Positions 24,285-33,360 of a DNA stretch of 64,000 nt are shown here, one piece after another. The notes under the pieces were generated by a model. The model searched no databases. It was not told where the DNA came from and worked only from the letters and a program-made list of their open reading frames with translations. The stretch is from DASVUC01 sp036387255. GTDB lineage: Bacteria; Planctomycetota; Phycisphaerae; Tepidisphaerales; Tepidisphaeraceae. The stretch lies in contig DASVUC010000011.1 in assembly GCA_036387255.1 (NCBI GenBank), positions 1-64,000 on the forward strand, written 5' to 3'. A program made the translations under genes and the position numbers. Numbering within the stretch: the first letter of the stretch is position 1; each line of letters starts with the position of its first letter.

Positions 24285-25280
24285 ATGCCCCTCTCGTGCT
24301 CAGTCGTGTGCCGGATCTTTGTCCTGTCTGTGCTTGTGATCCTGATCGGTTGCGACAGCGGATCTTCGTCTTCGACGAACAAGAACGCGACGACGCAGGC
24401 GTCGGGCGGCGGAGGGGGTGGCGGGGAGAAATCGTACGTTATCGGATTGTCGTCGCCCAACCTCGGCGAGCCTTGGCGCGTGCAGATGAATGCCGACATC
24501 AAGGCGGAGGCTGACAAGCATCCGAACCTCAAGGTGGTGTTCAAGGACGCGCAGAACGACACACTGAAGCAGCGCTCGCACGTAGAGGAGTTCATCGCGC
24601 AGGGTGTGAACCTGCTGATCATCAGCCCCAAGGAAGCGCAGCCGCTGACGGAACCGGTGGCGAAGGCAATGGAAGCCAAGATCCCGGTGATCGTGCTGGA
24701 TCGGCGGGTGCTGGGCGACAAGTTCACGTGCTTCATCGGCGCCGACAACAAGAAGATCGGCAAAGCCGCCGGCGAATGGATCAAGAAGACGCTGGGCGGC
24801 AAAGGGAACGTTGTTGAGCTGAAGGGATTGCAGACGAGCACGCCGGGGCAGGACCGCAACAGCGGTTTCCGCGAAGGCATCGGCGGATCGGATCTGAAGA
24901 TTGTGTTTGAGGCGGACATGCAGTGGCTCGAGCCGAACGCGCGGAAGGAGATGGAATCCGCGCTGTCGCGGTATCCGAATATCGATCTGGTGTATGCGCA
25001 CAATGACCCGGGCGCGCACGGCGCGTACCTTGCGGCTCAGGCTGCGGGCCGCGAGAAGAAGATCAAGTTCGTGGGGATCGATGCGCTGCCTCAGGAAGGC
25101 ATTGCTTACGTGAAGCAGGGGATTCTGGACGCGACGTTCCAATATCCCACCGGCGGCGCGGAGGCGATTCAGAACGCGCTGAAGATTTTGAACGGGGAGC
25201 AGGTGCCGAAGGAGATCACGCTGGGTTCCCGGCTGTTTACGAAAGAGAACGTGGCGAGCGGTGGTGAAGCGCTTCCGTAA
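24285..25280 (+). CDS. Periplasmic sugar-binding lipoprotein (RbsB-like)
   Basis: Encodes 331 residues. Lipobox LIGC (Cys23), then a Ser/Gly linker and a two-lobe type I periplasmic binding fold: YVIGLSSPNLGEPWRVQMNA, FIAQGVNLLIISPKEAQPL, IPVIVLDRRVLGD, FIGADNKKIGKAAGEWIKK, IDLVYAHNDPGAHGAYLAAQ, GILDATFQYPTGG. The family binds ribose, galactose, xylose or related sugars for ABC import, or feeds sensors. No permease or ATPase gene is next to it, so it is an orphan here and the sugar cannot be named. Confidence 0.85.
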   Translation: MPLSCSVVCRIFVLSVLVILIGCDSGSSSSTNKNATTQASGGGGGGGEKSYVIGLSSPNLGEPWRVQMNADIKAEADKHPNLKVVFKDAQNDTLKQRSHVEEFIAQGVNLLIISPKEAQPLTEPVAKAMEAKIPVIVLDRRVLGDKFTCFIGADNKKIGKAAGEWIKKTLGGKGNVVELKGLQTSTPGQDRNSGFREGIGGSDLKIVFEADMQWLEPNARKEMESALSRYPNIDLVYAHNDPGAHGAYLAAQAAGREKKIKFVGIDALPQEGIAYVKQGILDATFQYPTGGAEAIQNALKILNGEQVPKEITLGSRLFTKENVASGGEALP

Positions 25281-25349
25281 CGAATCTTGAAAGTAATTAC
25301 ATCGGCGTGCCCTGCTTCAGAGGGCATGTCTTCGTCCTTGGCGCATCCG

Positions 25350-25823
25350 TCACTTGACCACGAGTGGATTCCATCCGCGTGGCAGCGCGACGACCTTCAG
25401 CACCAAAGGTCCGCCACCCTGGGGTGGAAGGACTGTCACACCCCAGCGATATCCCGCGTGCACGGGCGTCGCATCGTAAATGACAACCCCTCCCTGAACG
25501 CCGGCCACCGGCAGCGGATTACGCACGTAAACGTATGGTTGTTTCGAAACGGGACAAGCGAGATCGCCCACGTCGAAGCCAGGCACGCCCTTGAACTGAT
25601 CAAGATTCTGGGGCAACTCGCGGTGCTCGGCGTAGTACAGGAGCATCCGGCCGCAGATGTCGTGCAGGCGGTTGGCGCAGGGGTCGCTGTCGGGGTTCGG
25701 CGCGGGCGACGATGGTTTCTGTGCGGCGATTGCGGCGGTTTTGGCGCGGGGTGTGGGCGCGGGGCTGCTGCATGAAAACAGCAGACCGAGCGACGACCCC
25801 ATCACCAGCAAGCGGATCATCAC
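25350..25823 (-). CDS. Lipoprotein at the end of the type II secretion operon
   Basis: Encodes 157 residues. Lipobox LLFSC (Cys18), a Pro/Ala linker, then ANRLHDICGRMLLYYAEHRE and LPQNLDQFKGVPGFDVGDLA CP-type sequence recalling the soluble half of type II pseudopilins, followed by PYVYVRNPLP. Its ATG overlaps the gspD stop by 4 bp, so it is translated with the secretin. It could be a secretin-associated lipoprotein, but it does not resemble the classic pilotin GspS by eye. Confidence 0.6.
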   Translation of the reverse strand: MMIRLLVMGSSLGLLFSCSSPAPTPRAKTAAIAAQKPSSPAPNPDSDPCANRLHDICGRMLLYYAEHRELPQNLDQFKGVPGFDVGDLACPVSKQPYVYVRNPLPVAGVQGGVVIYDATPVHAGYRWGVTVLPPQGGGPLVLKVVALPRGWNPLVVK

Positions 25824-28231
25824 GGCGTAGTTCCCTCCGCCGGTTGCGTGACGGAGGGGCGAGTCGACGCGCCACGCTGCAAGCCCTTCATGTGCTCGTC
25901 AAACGCCCCGGGGTAGACGGCGCCCGGCGTGAGCTTGGTGCCCTTCAGCTCATCTTCGCTCATGCCCTTGAGATTCGTCGGCTGGGCGGCGACGTGGGGC
26001 GTGAGGAAGATGAGCAGTTCGGTCTTCGTCTTGGAATCCTGCGTGCGCTTGAACAGTTCCCCAATGAGCGGGATGTTGCCGAGGATGGGCACCTTGCTGA
26101 CCGTTGCGGTCTTGCGATCTTCCATCAAGCCGCCGATGACGATGGTCTGGCCGTTGTTGATCGCGACGCGCGATTGTGCGGACCGCTTGGCGATGATGGG
26201 TTGCGACTGGTCCGCCGAGACCGACACCGTCTGTCCAGTGAGCGCGCTGATTTCCGGAGCGACGTCGAGGATGACCAGTCCCTCTGGATTGATGTGCGGG
26301 ATCACGTCGAGCAGGATGCCGACGTCCTCGTAGCGGAAGTTATTGATGGTGTTGCCGGCTTCGGTCGTGCGCGAGGTATCGATCAGCGGCACCTCCTGGC
26401 CCACTGTAATCGATGCAAGTTGGTTGTCGGACGCGAGGATGTAAGGACGGGAGAGCACGTCGAGCTTGCCTTCCGTTTCCAGCGCCCGGATGCGCGCTTG
26501 AAGATCGGTCTCCAGGATCGAGACGACCAGGCCGCTTTGAAGGTTGGAGATACCGAAGTTGGTGCCGCCGCGCTGACCGTTGCCGCTGGCGCGGAGATTG
26601 AGCACGGAGAGTTCCGCGCCCACATCGATAGCGTTGTCGTGCGTGACTTCGGCGATCAGCACCTTGATCAGCACCTGGGGCACCGGGCGATCGAGCTCGT
26701 CGAGGATCTGCTTGACGCGCTCGTAGTTCTTAGGCGCGGTGCGGACGAGAATGGAGTTGGTGTCGGGGTCGGCGATGACGTTGACCTGGCCCGCGAGATC
26801 GGCGGCGGATTGGGTGGTGTTCTGCGAAAACCCGCCGAACCCGCTGAACCCGCCGAAGCCGGAACTGCCGAAGGTGCGCTGCTGACCGAAGCTGGAGTTG
26901 TTGCTGCCGAAGGGCGAGTTGGAATTGCTGCCGAACCCCGAGGAGTTGGACCGTAATCCGCTGGTACTGCCGTTGGAGCCGGTCCGACCGCTGCCAATGC
27001 CGCGGGCGCTGCTGCTGGAATTTCGACCGACGCCGCTGGATGTGCGGTTCGTGCCGCCGCGAGATCCGGAGGTGCTTCCACCGCGAAAGTTACCGTTGGA
27101 GCTATTGCCGGAGGTATTGAACAGGTAGTTCAGCACGTACTCGATGTTGTCGGATTGAGCGTTTTTCAGGCGGTAGATGAACACTGTTTCTTCAGCTGCA
27201 GGATTGTTGTCCAGCTCGTGCACGACGCGCTCGACGACTTCCAGCGTCGTTGTGGGGCCGGTGACGACGATGGTGTTGGTGCGATCATCGGCCGACGCGT
27301 TTATGCGGACCTGCTGCCGCGCGTTCTGCTGCGGGTTCTGGCCACCACCCCCGGGGCCACCGCCTCCCGGAGAACCGCCGCCGAAGCGGGAGAAGAAACT
27401 CCCGCCGAAGGGAAAGCCGGCCTGGTTCTGCTGCTGCCCGCGCGTGGCGTTCTCGCCGAATAAGTCGTTGATGAGCTTTGCGGTGCTGGTTGCGTTGGCG
27501 AATTCCAGCTGGAACACCTTCACCTGGACGGACTGCGTTTCCTGCGTGTCGAGGGCGCTGACGATCTCAACGATCCGCCGGATGTTGGCGGATGTGTCGG
27601 TGATAATGAGCGTGTTGCTTGATGCGTTGGCGGTGAAATCGACGTCCGTGGTATTGATCAGCGGCTGCAAGTCGTTCTTGAGCTGCATCGCATCGGCCGT
27701 GCGCAGGGGAATGACCTGCGTGATCAGCTCATCGGTCGGCTCAATCTTGGTTGGATCGGAGCCGGTTCGGACGGGAATGTTGGCATGGCGTGCTGCGTCG
27801 CGCGCGACCACCTTCAGGATCCGGCCCTGCTGAATGGCGGCGTAACCCGCATCTTTGAGGACGGTATTCAGCAGAGAAATTGCATCCGAAGGACTCACCG
27901 GCTGCTTGCTCACGAGCGTGACGCGTCCCTCGGGCTTAGTCACCTTGACGACAATAAATCCTGCGGTCGCGGACAGTTCATCGAGCACGGAATCGATGGA
28001 TGCATCTTTGAAGTTGAGCATCAACCCGCCGCCCGGCTGGGTTGTCACGCCGCCGTGACCGTTGCCGTTGCGCGTGGTGGCGGGCATGGTTGACGGCGCT
28101 GTCGCTGGCGGCGTTGTGGTCGGCGTGGTTTGCGCGAAGCTCATCGGCGCCGCGTTTACTAAACCGGCGGCGAGCGCTAGCGCAAGAGGGGTGCGTCGAT
28201 TCAAAAGGTGTCTGGTCATGTTCATCATCAT
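25820..28231 (-). CDS. gspD: Type II secretion system secretin GspD
   Basis: Encodes 803 residues. Signal peptide (ALALAAGLVNAAPMSFAQ), a Pro/Thr linker, an N0-like domain (LNFKDASIDSVLDELSATAG), N1-N3 domains (LITQVIPLRTADAMQLKNDL; TVFIYRLKNAQSDNIEYVLN; QVLIKVLIAEVTHDN) and the secretin core ending TKTELLIFLTPHVAAQP. The outer-membrane channel of the system. Odd feature: a Gly/Ser/Asn-rich low-complexity stretch of about 100 residues (about 372-471) splits the region before the last N domain, with a shorter Gly-rich loop near 280-300. Confidence 0.93.
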   Translation of the reverse strand: MMMNMTRHLLNRRTPLALALAAGLVNAAPMSFAQTTPTTTPPATAPSTMPATTRNGNGHGGVTTQPGGGLMLNFKDASIDSVLDELSATAGFIVVKVTKPEGRVTLVSKQPVSPSDAISLLNTVLKDAGYAAIQQGRILKVVARDAARHANIPVRTGSDPTKIEPTDELITQVIPLRTADAMQLKNDLQPLINTTDVDFTANASSNTLIITDTSANIRRIVEIVSALDTQETQSVQVKVFQLEFANATSTAKLINDLFGENATRGQQQNQAGFPFGGSFFSRFGGGSPGGGGPGGGGQNPQQNARQQVRINASADDRTNTIVVTGPTTTLEVVERVVHELDNNPAAEETVFIYRLKNAQSDNIEYVLNYLFNTSGNSSNGNFRGGSTSGSRGGTNRTSSGVGRNSSSSARGIGSGRTGSNGSTSGLRSNSSGFGSNSNSPFGSNNSSFGQQRTFGSSGFGGFSGFGGFSQNTTQSAADLAGQVNVIADPDTNSILVRTAPKNYERVKQILDELDRPVPQVLIKVLIAEVTHDNAIDVGAELSVLNLRASGNGQRGGTNFGISNLQSGLVVSILETDLQARIRALETEGKLDVLSRPYILASDNQLASITVGQEVPLIDTSRTTEAGNTINNFRYEDVGILLDVIPHINPEGLVILDVAPEISALTGQTVSVSADQSQPIIAKRSAQSRVAINNGQTIVIGGLMEDRKTATVSKVPILGNIPLIGELFKRTQDSKTKTELLIFLTPHVAAQPTNLKGMSEDELKGTKLTPGAVYPGAFDEHMKGLQRGASTRPSVTQPAEGTTP

Positions 28232-28257
28232 CCCGCGTAAAGCCCGTAGCCCATCGG

Positions 28258-28887
28258 TTATCGCTTGAGTTCCTGCTGTCGCCGCAACCTCATCCGCTGC
28301 TCGGGAGTGAGGTTTGGATCGTTCGCATTCACAGGGCCAGTGGTTGCTCCCGAGCGAGCGCCTGGCGCTGCGGAGGTTGGGCCGGTTGTTGGTGCTGCTG
28401 AAGTGGGAACGCTCGCGCTGACGGCGCCCAGGAAGTTCCGTCCGATTTCAATCCAAGTTTTTTGATCTCCCCTCGCGTATTCGATAGCGTCGATCTGGAA
28501 GCTGCTGACCTTTCCATGGCCTATGTCGTCACCGATCGCGATCTTGAGCATGTTCTGACTTTCCAGGTTCTCGACGTAAGCGCGGAAGCCCTCCTCTTCC
28601 ATCACGATACCGCGCAGAACGAGCGACGCCTCCAGCGGCGGCGCCGCGGCTTGGCTGGTGGCGCGCTGCGTCGTCGCCGCAGGACGGCGGGCGCGATCTT
28701 TCATGAAGATGTTGTGCTCTGTGAGCACGGAGTAGCGATCAGAGTACGTTTCGCGCCGTTGGTTCACGTTCGGCGCGGACGGGGCCGCGGCAGGCGCTTG
28801 AGCCGGCGGGGGCGCTGGATCGGCCGCCATCAAAGATGTGGCGCTCACAATCGAAGCCATCAGGATGACCATTAACTTCAGCTTCAA
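28258..28887 (-). CDS. GspC/PilP-like periplasmic protein of the T2SS
   Basis: Encodes 209 residues. Signal peptide (VILMASIVSATSLMAA), Ala/Pro linker, then YSVLTEHNIFMKDRARRP and a small beta domain (EASLVLRGIVMEEEGFRAYV, ENLESQNMLKIAIGDDIG, YARGDQKTWIEIGRNF) like the HR region of GspC or PilP that docks on the secretin. Unlike GspC it seems to be a soluble exported protein. Placed between gspM and gspD, with 4-bp overlap upstream, as expected for the link between inner platform and secretin. Confidence 0.7.
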   Translation of the reverse strand: MKLKLMVILMASIVSATSLMAADPAPPPAQAPAAAPSAPNVNQRRETYSDRYSVLTEHNIFMKDRARRPAATTQRATSQAAAPPLEASLVLRGIVMEEEGFRAYVENLESQNMLKIAIGDDIGHGKVSSFQIDAIEYARGDQKTWIEIGRNFLGAVSASVPTSAAPTTGPTSAAPGARSGATTGPVNANDPNLTPEQRMRLRRQQELKR

Positions 28888-29465
28888 TTCATCATCTCCC
28901 GCATCGCGGCGCCAGCCGATGCCGTCTTGGTCTTCTCCGCGTCGGGGACGAGCGAAATAGTCGAGACACCGATTGAGACCGTCAGCTCGTCAGTGCCGTC
29001 CTTGCGGCTGGTGATTTGCAGATCCGTCACGCGCACCGGGACGGTCGCCGTCTGGATTCTCCACAAAAACCGGCTGATTTCGGACATTCCGCCCGTTCCG
29101 ACGGCACGCATGGTGATGCGGTAAAAATCCTTTTCTTTCTCGGTCCGCTCGGTCTTGAGCTGGCTAAGCGACATGCGCGATTCGGCGGCCCAGTCATTCA
29201 AGCTGTGCTGCACCTGGACCTCGGCGGCGGATGCGTCGCGCTGCAAGCCGCCGTTGACCATGGTGTTCCAGATGGCGCTGGCTTCGCGCCGGCGCTTGAA
29301 GAGCTTCGATGCCCGATCCTGCTCATCCCGCGCATCGACGATCTTCGCGTCCAGCGCATCTTTCTGCGCGATCAGCGGCGTGAAGACGAAGTGGTCGAGC
29401 CCGAGGATGAGCAGCGCGCTGCCGGTGATGATGCCGATGTAGCGTTCTCGTTTGCTTAAAACCAC
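28884..29465 (-). CDS. gspM: Inner-membrane platform protein GspM/PilO-like
   Basis: Encodes 193 residues: a short cytoplasmic start (MVLSKRERYIG), one membrane helix (IITGSALLILGLDHFVFTPL), a coiled coil (about 35-75) and a ferredoxin-like periplasmic domain (KDFYRITMRAVGTGGMSEIS, FLWRIQTATVPVRVTDLQI). The order matches GspM next to GspL. The assembly platform couples the ATPase to the pseudopilus. Confidence 0.75.
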   Translation of the reverse strand: MVLSKRERYIGIITGSALLILGLDHFVFTPLIAQKDALDAKIVDARDEQDRASKLFKRRREASAIWNTMVNGGLQRDASAAEVQVQHSLNDWAAESRMSLSQLKTERTEKEKDFYRITMRAVGTGGMSEISRFLWRIQTATVPVRVTDLQITSRKDGTDELTVSIGVSTISLVPDAEKTKTASAGAAMREMMN

Positions 29466-29469
29466 CTGA

Positions 29470-30915
29470 TCACTCCGCGAACGTAAAGGTAAAACTCATC
29501 GAGAACGTCACTTCGCTCGAGCGGTTGTCCGCGTCGCGCGATTCGAGCAGCTTAAACTCGCTGAAGCGCTGGTTCTTCTTTAGCCGGTCCAGAAGGGCGA
29601 GGACGACTTTGCGGTCGCTGGCTTTGCCGGCGATGGTGCCCTTGCCGTTGTCGCGCACGTTGAAACTGGAGATCCAGACCCGCTCATCATCGCGAAACGA
29701 CAGCGTGATCTGCCGGAGACACTCCAGCAGCTTGGGCCGAACTTCGAAGAAGCCCTGGCTGTAGGTGACGCGATCGACCATGCCCCGGGCTTCGTCAATG
29801 CGAGACTTTTGTGAGGTCAGGTCGCTGTTGATCTGATCCAGCTCGCGTTGCCGCTGCTGAACGGAGACGTACAGCGCGATGATGCCGACGAGTATTGCAA
29901 GGCCGAGAATTGACCCCAGCACCACCAAGCGGTCGAGCTTCCTGGCGCGAGGCGGCGCCAGGCGTGAATGGCGGAAATCGAGCGGTAAGAGCGAGGGCTG
30001 CGCTGCGGAAATCGCCAGCGATACAGCGCCACCGTACTGGCCCAGCATGTCGAGCGCCCCGTCGCTGCCGTCGCTGATTTCTGACGTGCCATTGACGCCT
30101 AAAACGTCCATGCCGCGGTCAGGATTCAGGCGCATTCCGATTCGCTCAGCGAGCGGCTGAACGTCCGCCTGCGGCAGGCCGATCCCGTTGAGCAGGAGCA
30201 GTTCGCCCGACTTGGTTGCTCCCCCCGCGCTCATGGCCATGGCACGGCGAAGTTCCGCCGCGAGGGGGCCGATGGGCGCCTTGCCGTGTCCGTTCATCGC
30301 CAGCGTCACATGCCGAAGGATGCGCGGCACGCCCTTCTCGCGCCAGATCATTTCCGCGCCCGCGCGGTTGAGCAAGACAATGGCGCTGTCCGAATCGACA
30401 TCTTTAACGCACGCCGCCAGCGCCAGTCCCGTCGACGTGACGGCGGCCACGTGCATTCCCGCGGCGTCCATGGCGCGTTCGATGTTTTCCAGGCGCTGCC
30501 GCTGCGTACCAACGAGCAGCACACGAGACGCGGCGCTGGGGCTCGACTCCCCCGCATAATCAAAGACGAGCTCTCCGCTTTCCGATACCGCCAATCGTTC
30601 CGCCTGCAAGCGCAGCGACGACTGGGCTGATTCTTCATCCGCCGGAGGAAGCTCCTTCTCGATCGCCACAAGCCATCGCGCCGGAATTCCCACCACCGCG
30701 CGGGTGGAGCCGAACCGATGCTGCCGGAGGAAGATTGCAAGCGCCTGACCGACCGCATCCGGCCGATCCAGCGACAGGTCTGTCGGGAGCAGGAATGTCG
30801 CTGTTCGCCGCACCGAGCGCTTCTCCCCCCGCGGTCCGCTGACGCTGACTTCCGCGCAGGCGATCGAGCGCTCGCCGACGGCCAGACCCACAAATGTTGC
30901 CGAACGTCCGATCAT
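29470..30915 (-). CDS. gspL: GspL-like platform protein (PilM/PilN fusion)
   Basis: Encodes 481 residues. The N-terminal 300 residues have an actin-like PilM/GspL fold (VGLAVGERSIACAEV, TRAVVGIPARWLVAIEKELP, LVGTQRQRLENIERAMDAAG). A membrane segment follows near 335-355 (LVVLGSILGLAILVGIIALY), then a PilN-type coiled coil and periplasmic domain (ECLRQITLSFRDDERVWISS). It would recruit the GspE ATPase to the membrane. 4-bp overlap with gspK. Confidence 0.75.
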   Translation of the reverse strand: MIGRSATFVGLAVGERSIACAEVSVSGPRGEKRSVRRTATFLLPTDLSLDRPDAVGQALAIFLRQHRFGSTRAVVGIPARWLVAIEKELPPADEESAQSSLRLQAERLAVSESGELVFDYAGESSPSAASRVLLVGTQRQRLENIERAMDAAGMHVAAVTSTGLALAACVKDVDSDSAIVLLNRAGAEMIWREKGVPRILRHVTLAMNGHGKAPIGPLAAELRRAMAMSAGGATKSGELLLLNGIGLPQADVQPLAERIGMRLNPDRGMDVLGVNGTSEISDGSDGALDMLGQYGGAVSLAISAAQPSLLPLDFRHSRLAPPRARKLDRLVVLGSILGLAILVGIIALYVSVQQRQRELDQINSDLTSQKSRIDEARGMVDRVTYSQGFFEVRPKLLECLRQITLSFRDDERVWISSFNVRDNGKGTIAGKASDRKVVLALLDRLKKNQRFSEFKLLESRDADNRSSEVTFSMSFTFTFAE

Positions 30916-32261
30916 CGAGTACTGCCCATCCCTGCTGTCAATCCAGAGCTGCTCATCCCGTTTCGACCGAGCGCTTGTCCACTCCGAAGGGTTTCAAGAA
31001 TCTGCTTGTCCATCGGCCAGCCGCGATCGGAGATATCGCGCCGGTAGACGATCTGCGGCGTCTGGCGCGTGTTGATCACGACCCGCACGCGCCTGTAGCT
31101 GCGACCGTTGCCGCTGACGGCGAGGATGTCGGCGGAATACTGTGAGGCTTTCGCGGTCACCACCGGGCCAAGTCCTACCGCCTTTTGCTTGAGCGCCTCG
31201 GCAAACCACGAAAGCGTGTCTGGCTTCGTCGCCGAGCTTCGCGCGGAGATGATCTTGTCAACGTCGCTGCTGTCCAGCTTCGGCAGCGTCAGCAGCACCT
31301 CGCGCGGCGCAGTGCGCACGTTGATCCGCCCGCGCACGGGGTTGCCCCGCACGCAGGTGATGCTGTCTTCGATGGCCTCCAGGTCTTCCGGCTTCATCTG
31401 GCCGAGGACGTAGAGGTGGAATTGATCGTCAAGATCCGTCGTGCCGATCTTCTGGATAATCGCTTCGGCGCGGCCTTTCGCGAGCTTTTCGCGCAGAAGG
31501 CGCCTGAGCTGCTCGCGGCGGCTGCGCCGAGTGACGTCCTCCATTGCCTGGCCGCTGCCGCTGAGGTTCGTCTCGGCGCTGTAGACGGTCAGCAGGTTGT
31601 ACAGCCCGCGCGCCAGCATCGGGTCGCCGGAGCCGGTGCTGGCGCTCGATCGCGTGCGCACAGTTGTTCCCAGAGGTATGCCGGTGCCCGTGCCGTAAAG
31701 ATAGTCGCGGGTCATTCCGCGAACGAGCAGCAGTTCCTCGACCGTTTCGAAGGCGCCGTTCTTCGCGTAATACGGCGTTGGCAAGGCAAGGTAATACTCA
31801 CTTTCGGCTCCGCCCGCGGTGGCGTTGCTGTCCTCATCGCGCCAGTCGATGATGGCGGCAGCGATGTCGTCGGTCATCCCCGGCAAGGCTATGAGCTGGT
31901 CGTAGTTTGCGGTGTTGATGTTCAGCTTCGCCCCCTCCTCCACGAGCCCATACAGCGGCAGCGTTGCGTCGTCATACTCTGGGCGCAGAACCCAAAAGTA
32001 GCCGTCGCCAACTTGCACGCCCGCGAATTGGTCTTCCGAGACGGTGCTGATGTTCTGCCCCTCCTGCTCGAGCATTGCCAGGACGTACTGCTCCGCCCCG
32101 CGCTCAACCGAATCGGCTTGCACCGTCGCCGCCAGGTTGGCCGCCGCGATCGCTTCGACGCGCATTGAGCGACAGAGGGCGATTGCCATCGCCGCCAGCG
32201 CGAAAGTCACGAGGATCGTGATGATCAAGACGGTTCCGCGGCGCGCTTGAAAGCTTGTCAC
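30912..32261 (-). CDS. gspK: Type II secretion minor pseudopilin GspK
   Basis: I start at GTG 32261, not at the longer open frame, because GGAGGT lies five bases upstream and the GTGA overlaps the gspJ stop; the product has 449 residues. The prepilin-like start is QARRG/TVLIITILVTFALA with no Glu at position 5, which is the hallmark of GspK. The large globular part contains the helix-hairpin pattern LNINTANYDQLIALPGMTDD and INVRTAPREVLLTLPKLDSS typical of the family. It caps the pseudopilus tip with I and J. Confidence 0.85.
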   Translation of the reverse strand: MTSFQARRGTVLIITILVTFALAAMAIALCRSMRVEAIAAANLAATVQADSVERGAEQYVLAMLEQEGQNISTVSEDQFAGVQVGDGYFWVLRPEYDDATLPLYGLVEEGAKLNINTANYDQLIALPGMTDDIAAAIIDWRDEDSNATAGGAESEYYLALPTPYYAKNGAFETVEELLLVRGMTRDYLYGTGTGIPLGTTVRTRSSASTGSGDPMLARGLYNLLTVYSAETNLSGSGQAMEDVTRRSRREQLRRLLREKLAKGRAEAIIQKIGTTDLDDQFHLYVLGQMKPEDLEAIEDSITCVRGNPVRGRINVRTAPREVLLTLPKLDSSDVDKIISARSSATKPDTLSWFAEALKQKAVGLGPVVTAKASQYSADILAVSGNGRSYRRVRVVINTRQTPQIVYRRDISDRGWPMDKQILETLRSGQALGRNGMSSSGLTAGMGSTR

Positions 32262-32932
32262 GGCGCACCTCCGGTCGTCATCGCATCGGGCGGCTTGGCG
32301 CAGGAAAGCTGGATCACCCGCGTCACCCGCACCGGCCGCGGGTCCATCGCATTTGCATCCGGCGGCTCGAGCTCCAGCGTCATCGCGACCGCCAACGGCA
32401 GCACGTCGCCTTGGGCGGTCGAATCCCAATCATCCAGCCAGCTTAAGCCGTCAAAGTACTGCAGCGAAAACGAGCGCACATTGCGGCACAGCACTTCCTC
32501 ATCGGGATCCCCGGCGACCGTTGGCAGCAGATTTCGCTGCACCTGCCGCACGAGCATCGGCGGGTTCGCATCCGTTCGAACCAGCAGATCCACCCGCCGA
32601 ACGCCCTCGCCCATCGGTTGATCGTCCAGCTCCGGATCGCGACCAATGCAGTAGTACTCGATGGTGTCGGCGTCTCCATTTGGGCCGGAGGCCTTGGTTC
32701 CAATGAACGCGCCGGACAGGATGCCGGTGGGCGGGAGGATGTTCTGAAAATCCTGCGTGAGCACCTCCATGGCCACGTTTGCTGAGCGCATGCGATCGAC
32801 CGAGGCGTTGGTGTTTTTCCGCGCACGCAGGGCGAACGACATCGCGGCATACATCGTGAGCGCGAGCATCGCTGCGATGGTCATCGCCAGCGTGAGCTCG
32901 AGAAGACTGAATCCGGCGCGGCGCTTGTTCAT
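32258..32932 (-). CDS. gspJ: Type II secretion minor pseudopilin GspJ
   Basis: Encodes 224 residues. Prepilin signal MNKRRAG/FSLLELTLAMTI with Gly at -1 and Glu at +5, then a hydrophobic helix. The globular part includes the family-like VLTQDFQNILPPTGILSGAF and RVDLLVRTDANPPML. 4-bp overlaps with both neighbours. Tip-complex component. Confidence 0.8.
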   Translation of the reverse strand: MNKRRAGFSLLELTLAMTIAAMLALTMYAAMSFALRARKNTNASVDRMRSANVAMEVLTQDFQNILPPTGILSGAFIGTKASGPNGDADTIEYYCIGRDPELDDQPMGEGVRRVDLLVRTDANPPMLVRQVQRNLLPTVAGDPDEEVLCRNVRSFSLQYFDGLSWLDDWDSTAQGDVLPLAVAMTLELEPPDANAMDPRPVRVTRVIQLSCAKPPDAMTTGGAP

Positions 32933-33360
32933 GGCGTGCCCCCCGTCGAGCTGCCGAGGGTGTCGCTGGTGAGTGTCGACACCGTCATCACGCGTTCCTG
33001 GCCGCGCTCCATCCAGGTGACGGTGAGCTGCGCCTCGGTCAGTGCGTAATCGCGCGTCTGCGTCTGGAGTGTCCAGCGGTAGTCGGGGTGATCGGTGCCG
33101 AAGTCACCGGAGGTTGATGCGGTGGAGATGCCCCCTACGACGAGTTCGCTGAGTTTTTCCTGCGCGAGATTCGATGCTTCGGAGGTGTGTCGCGCGTGAG
33201 AAGCAGCCGCGATTCCAAGCGAAATCGCCCGCAACGTCACGGGCAGAACGATGCCAAGGAGCATCATCGTGGCGAGAACTTCGATGAGGGTGAAGGCGCA
33301 GCGCATGCGTCGCGCTTCTGAACCGCGTGTGTTGATGAAGATGGTCCTTTCAATTCTCAT
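32929..33360 (-). CDS. gspI: Type II secretion minor pseudopilin GspI
   Basis: Encodes 143 residues from ATG 33360, which overlaps the gspH stop by 4 bp; an internal ATG (33306) would give a shorter, more usual leader. Prepilin motif RCA/FTLIEVLATMMLLGIVLP, with Ala instead of Gly before the cleavage site. Downstream LAQEKLSELVVGG is typical of GspI/PilV-like proteins. Confidence 0.8.
   Translation of the reverse strand: MRIERTIFINTRGSEARRMRCAFTLIEVLATMMLLGIVLPVTLRAISLGIAAASHARHTSEASNLAQEKLSELVVGGISTASTSGDFGTDHPDYRWTLQTQTRDYALTEAQLTVTWMERGQERVMTVSTLTSDTLGSSTGGTP

Noticed and set aside
25712..26956. Plus-strand open frame across gspD
   Set aside because: Antisense to the secretin core; no recognisable domains and Arg/Asp-rich shadow composition.
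30912..32429. Longer gspK start at 32429
   Set aside because: The extra 56 residues are out-of-frame gspJ sequence; the GTG at 32261 has GGAGGT and the usual GTGA overlap.
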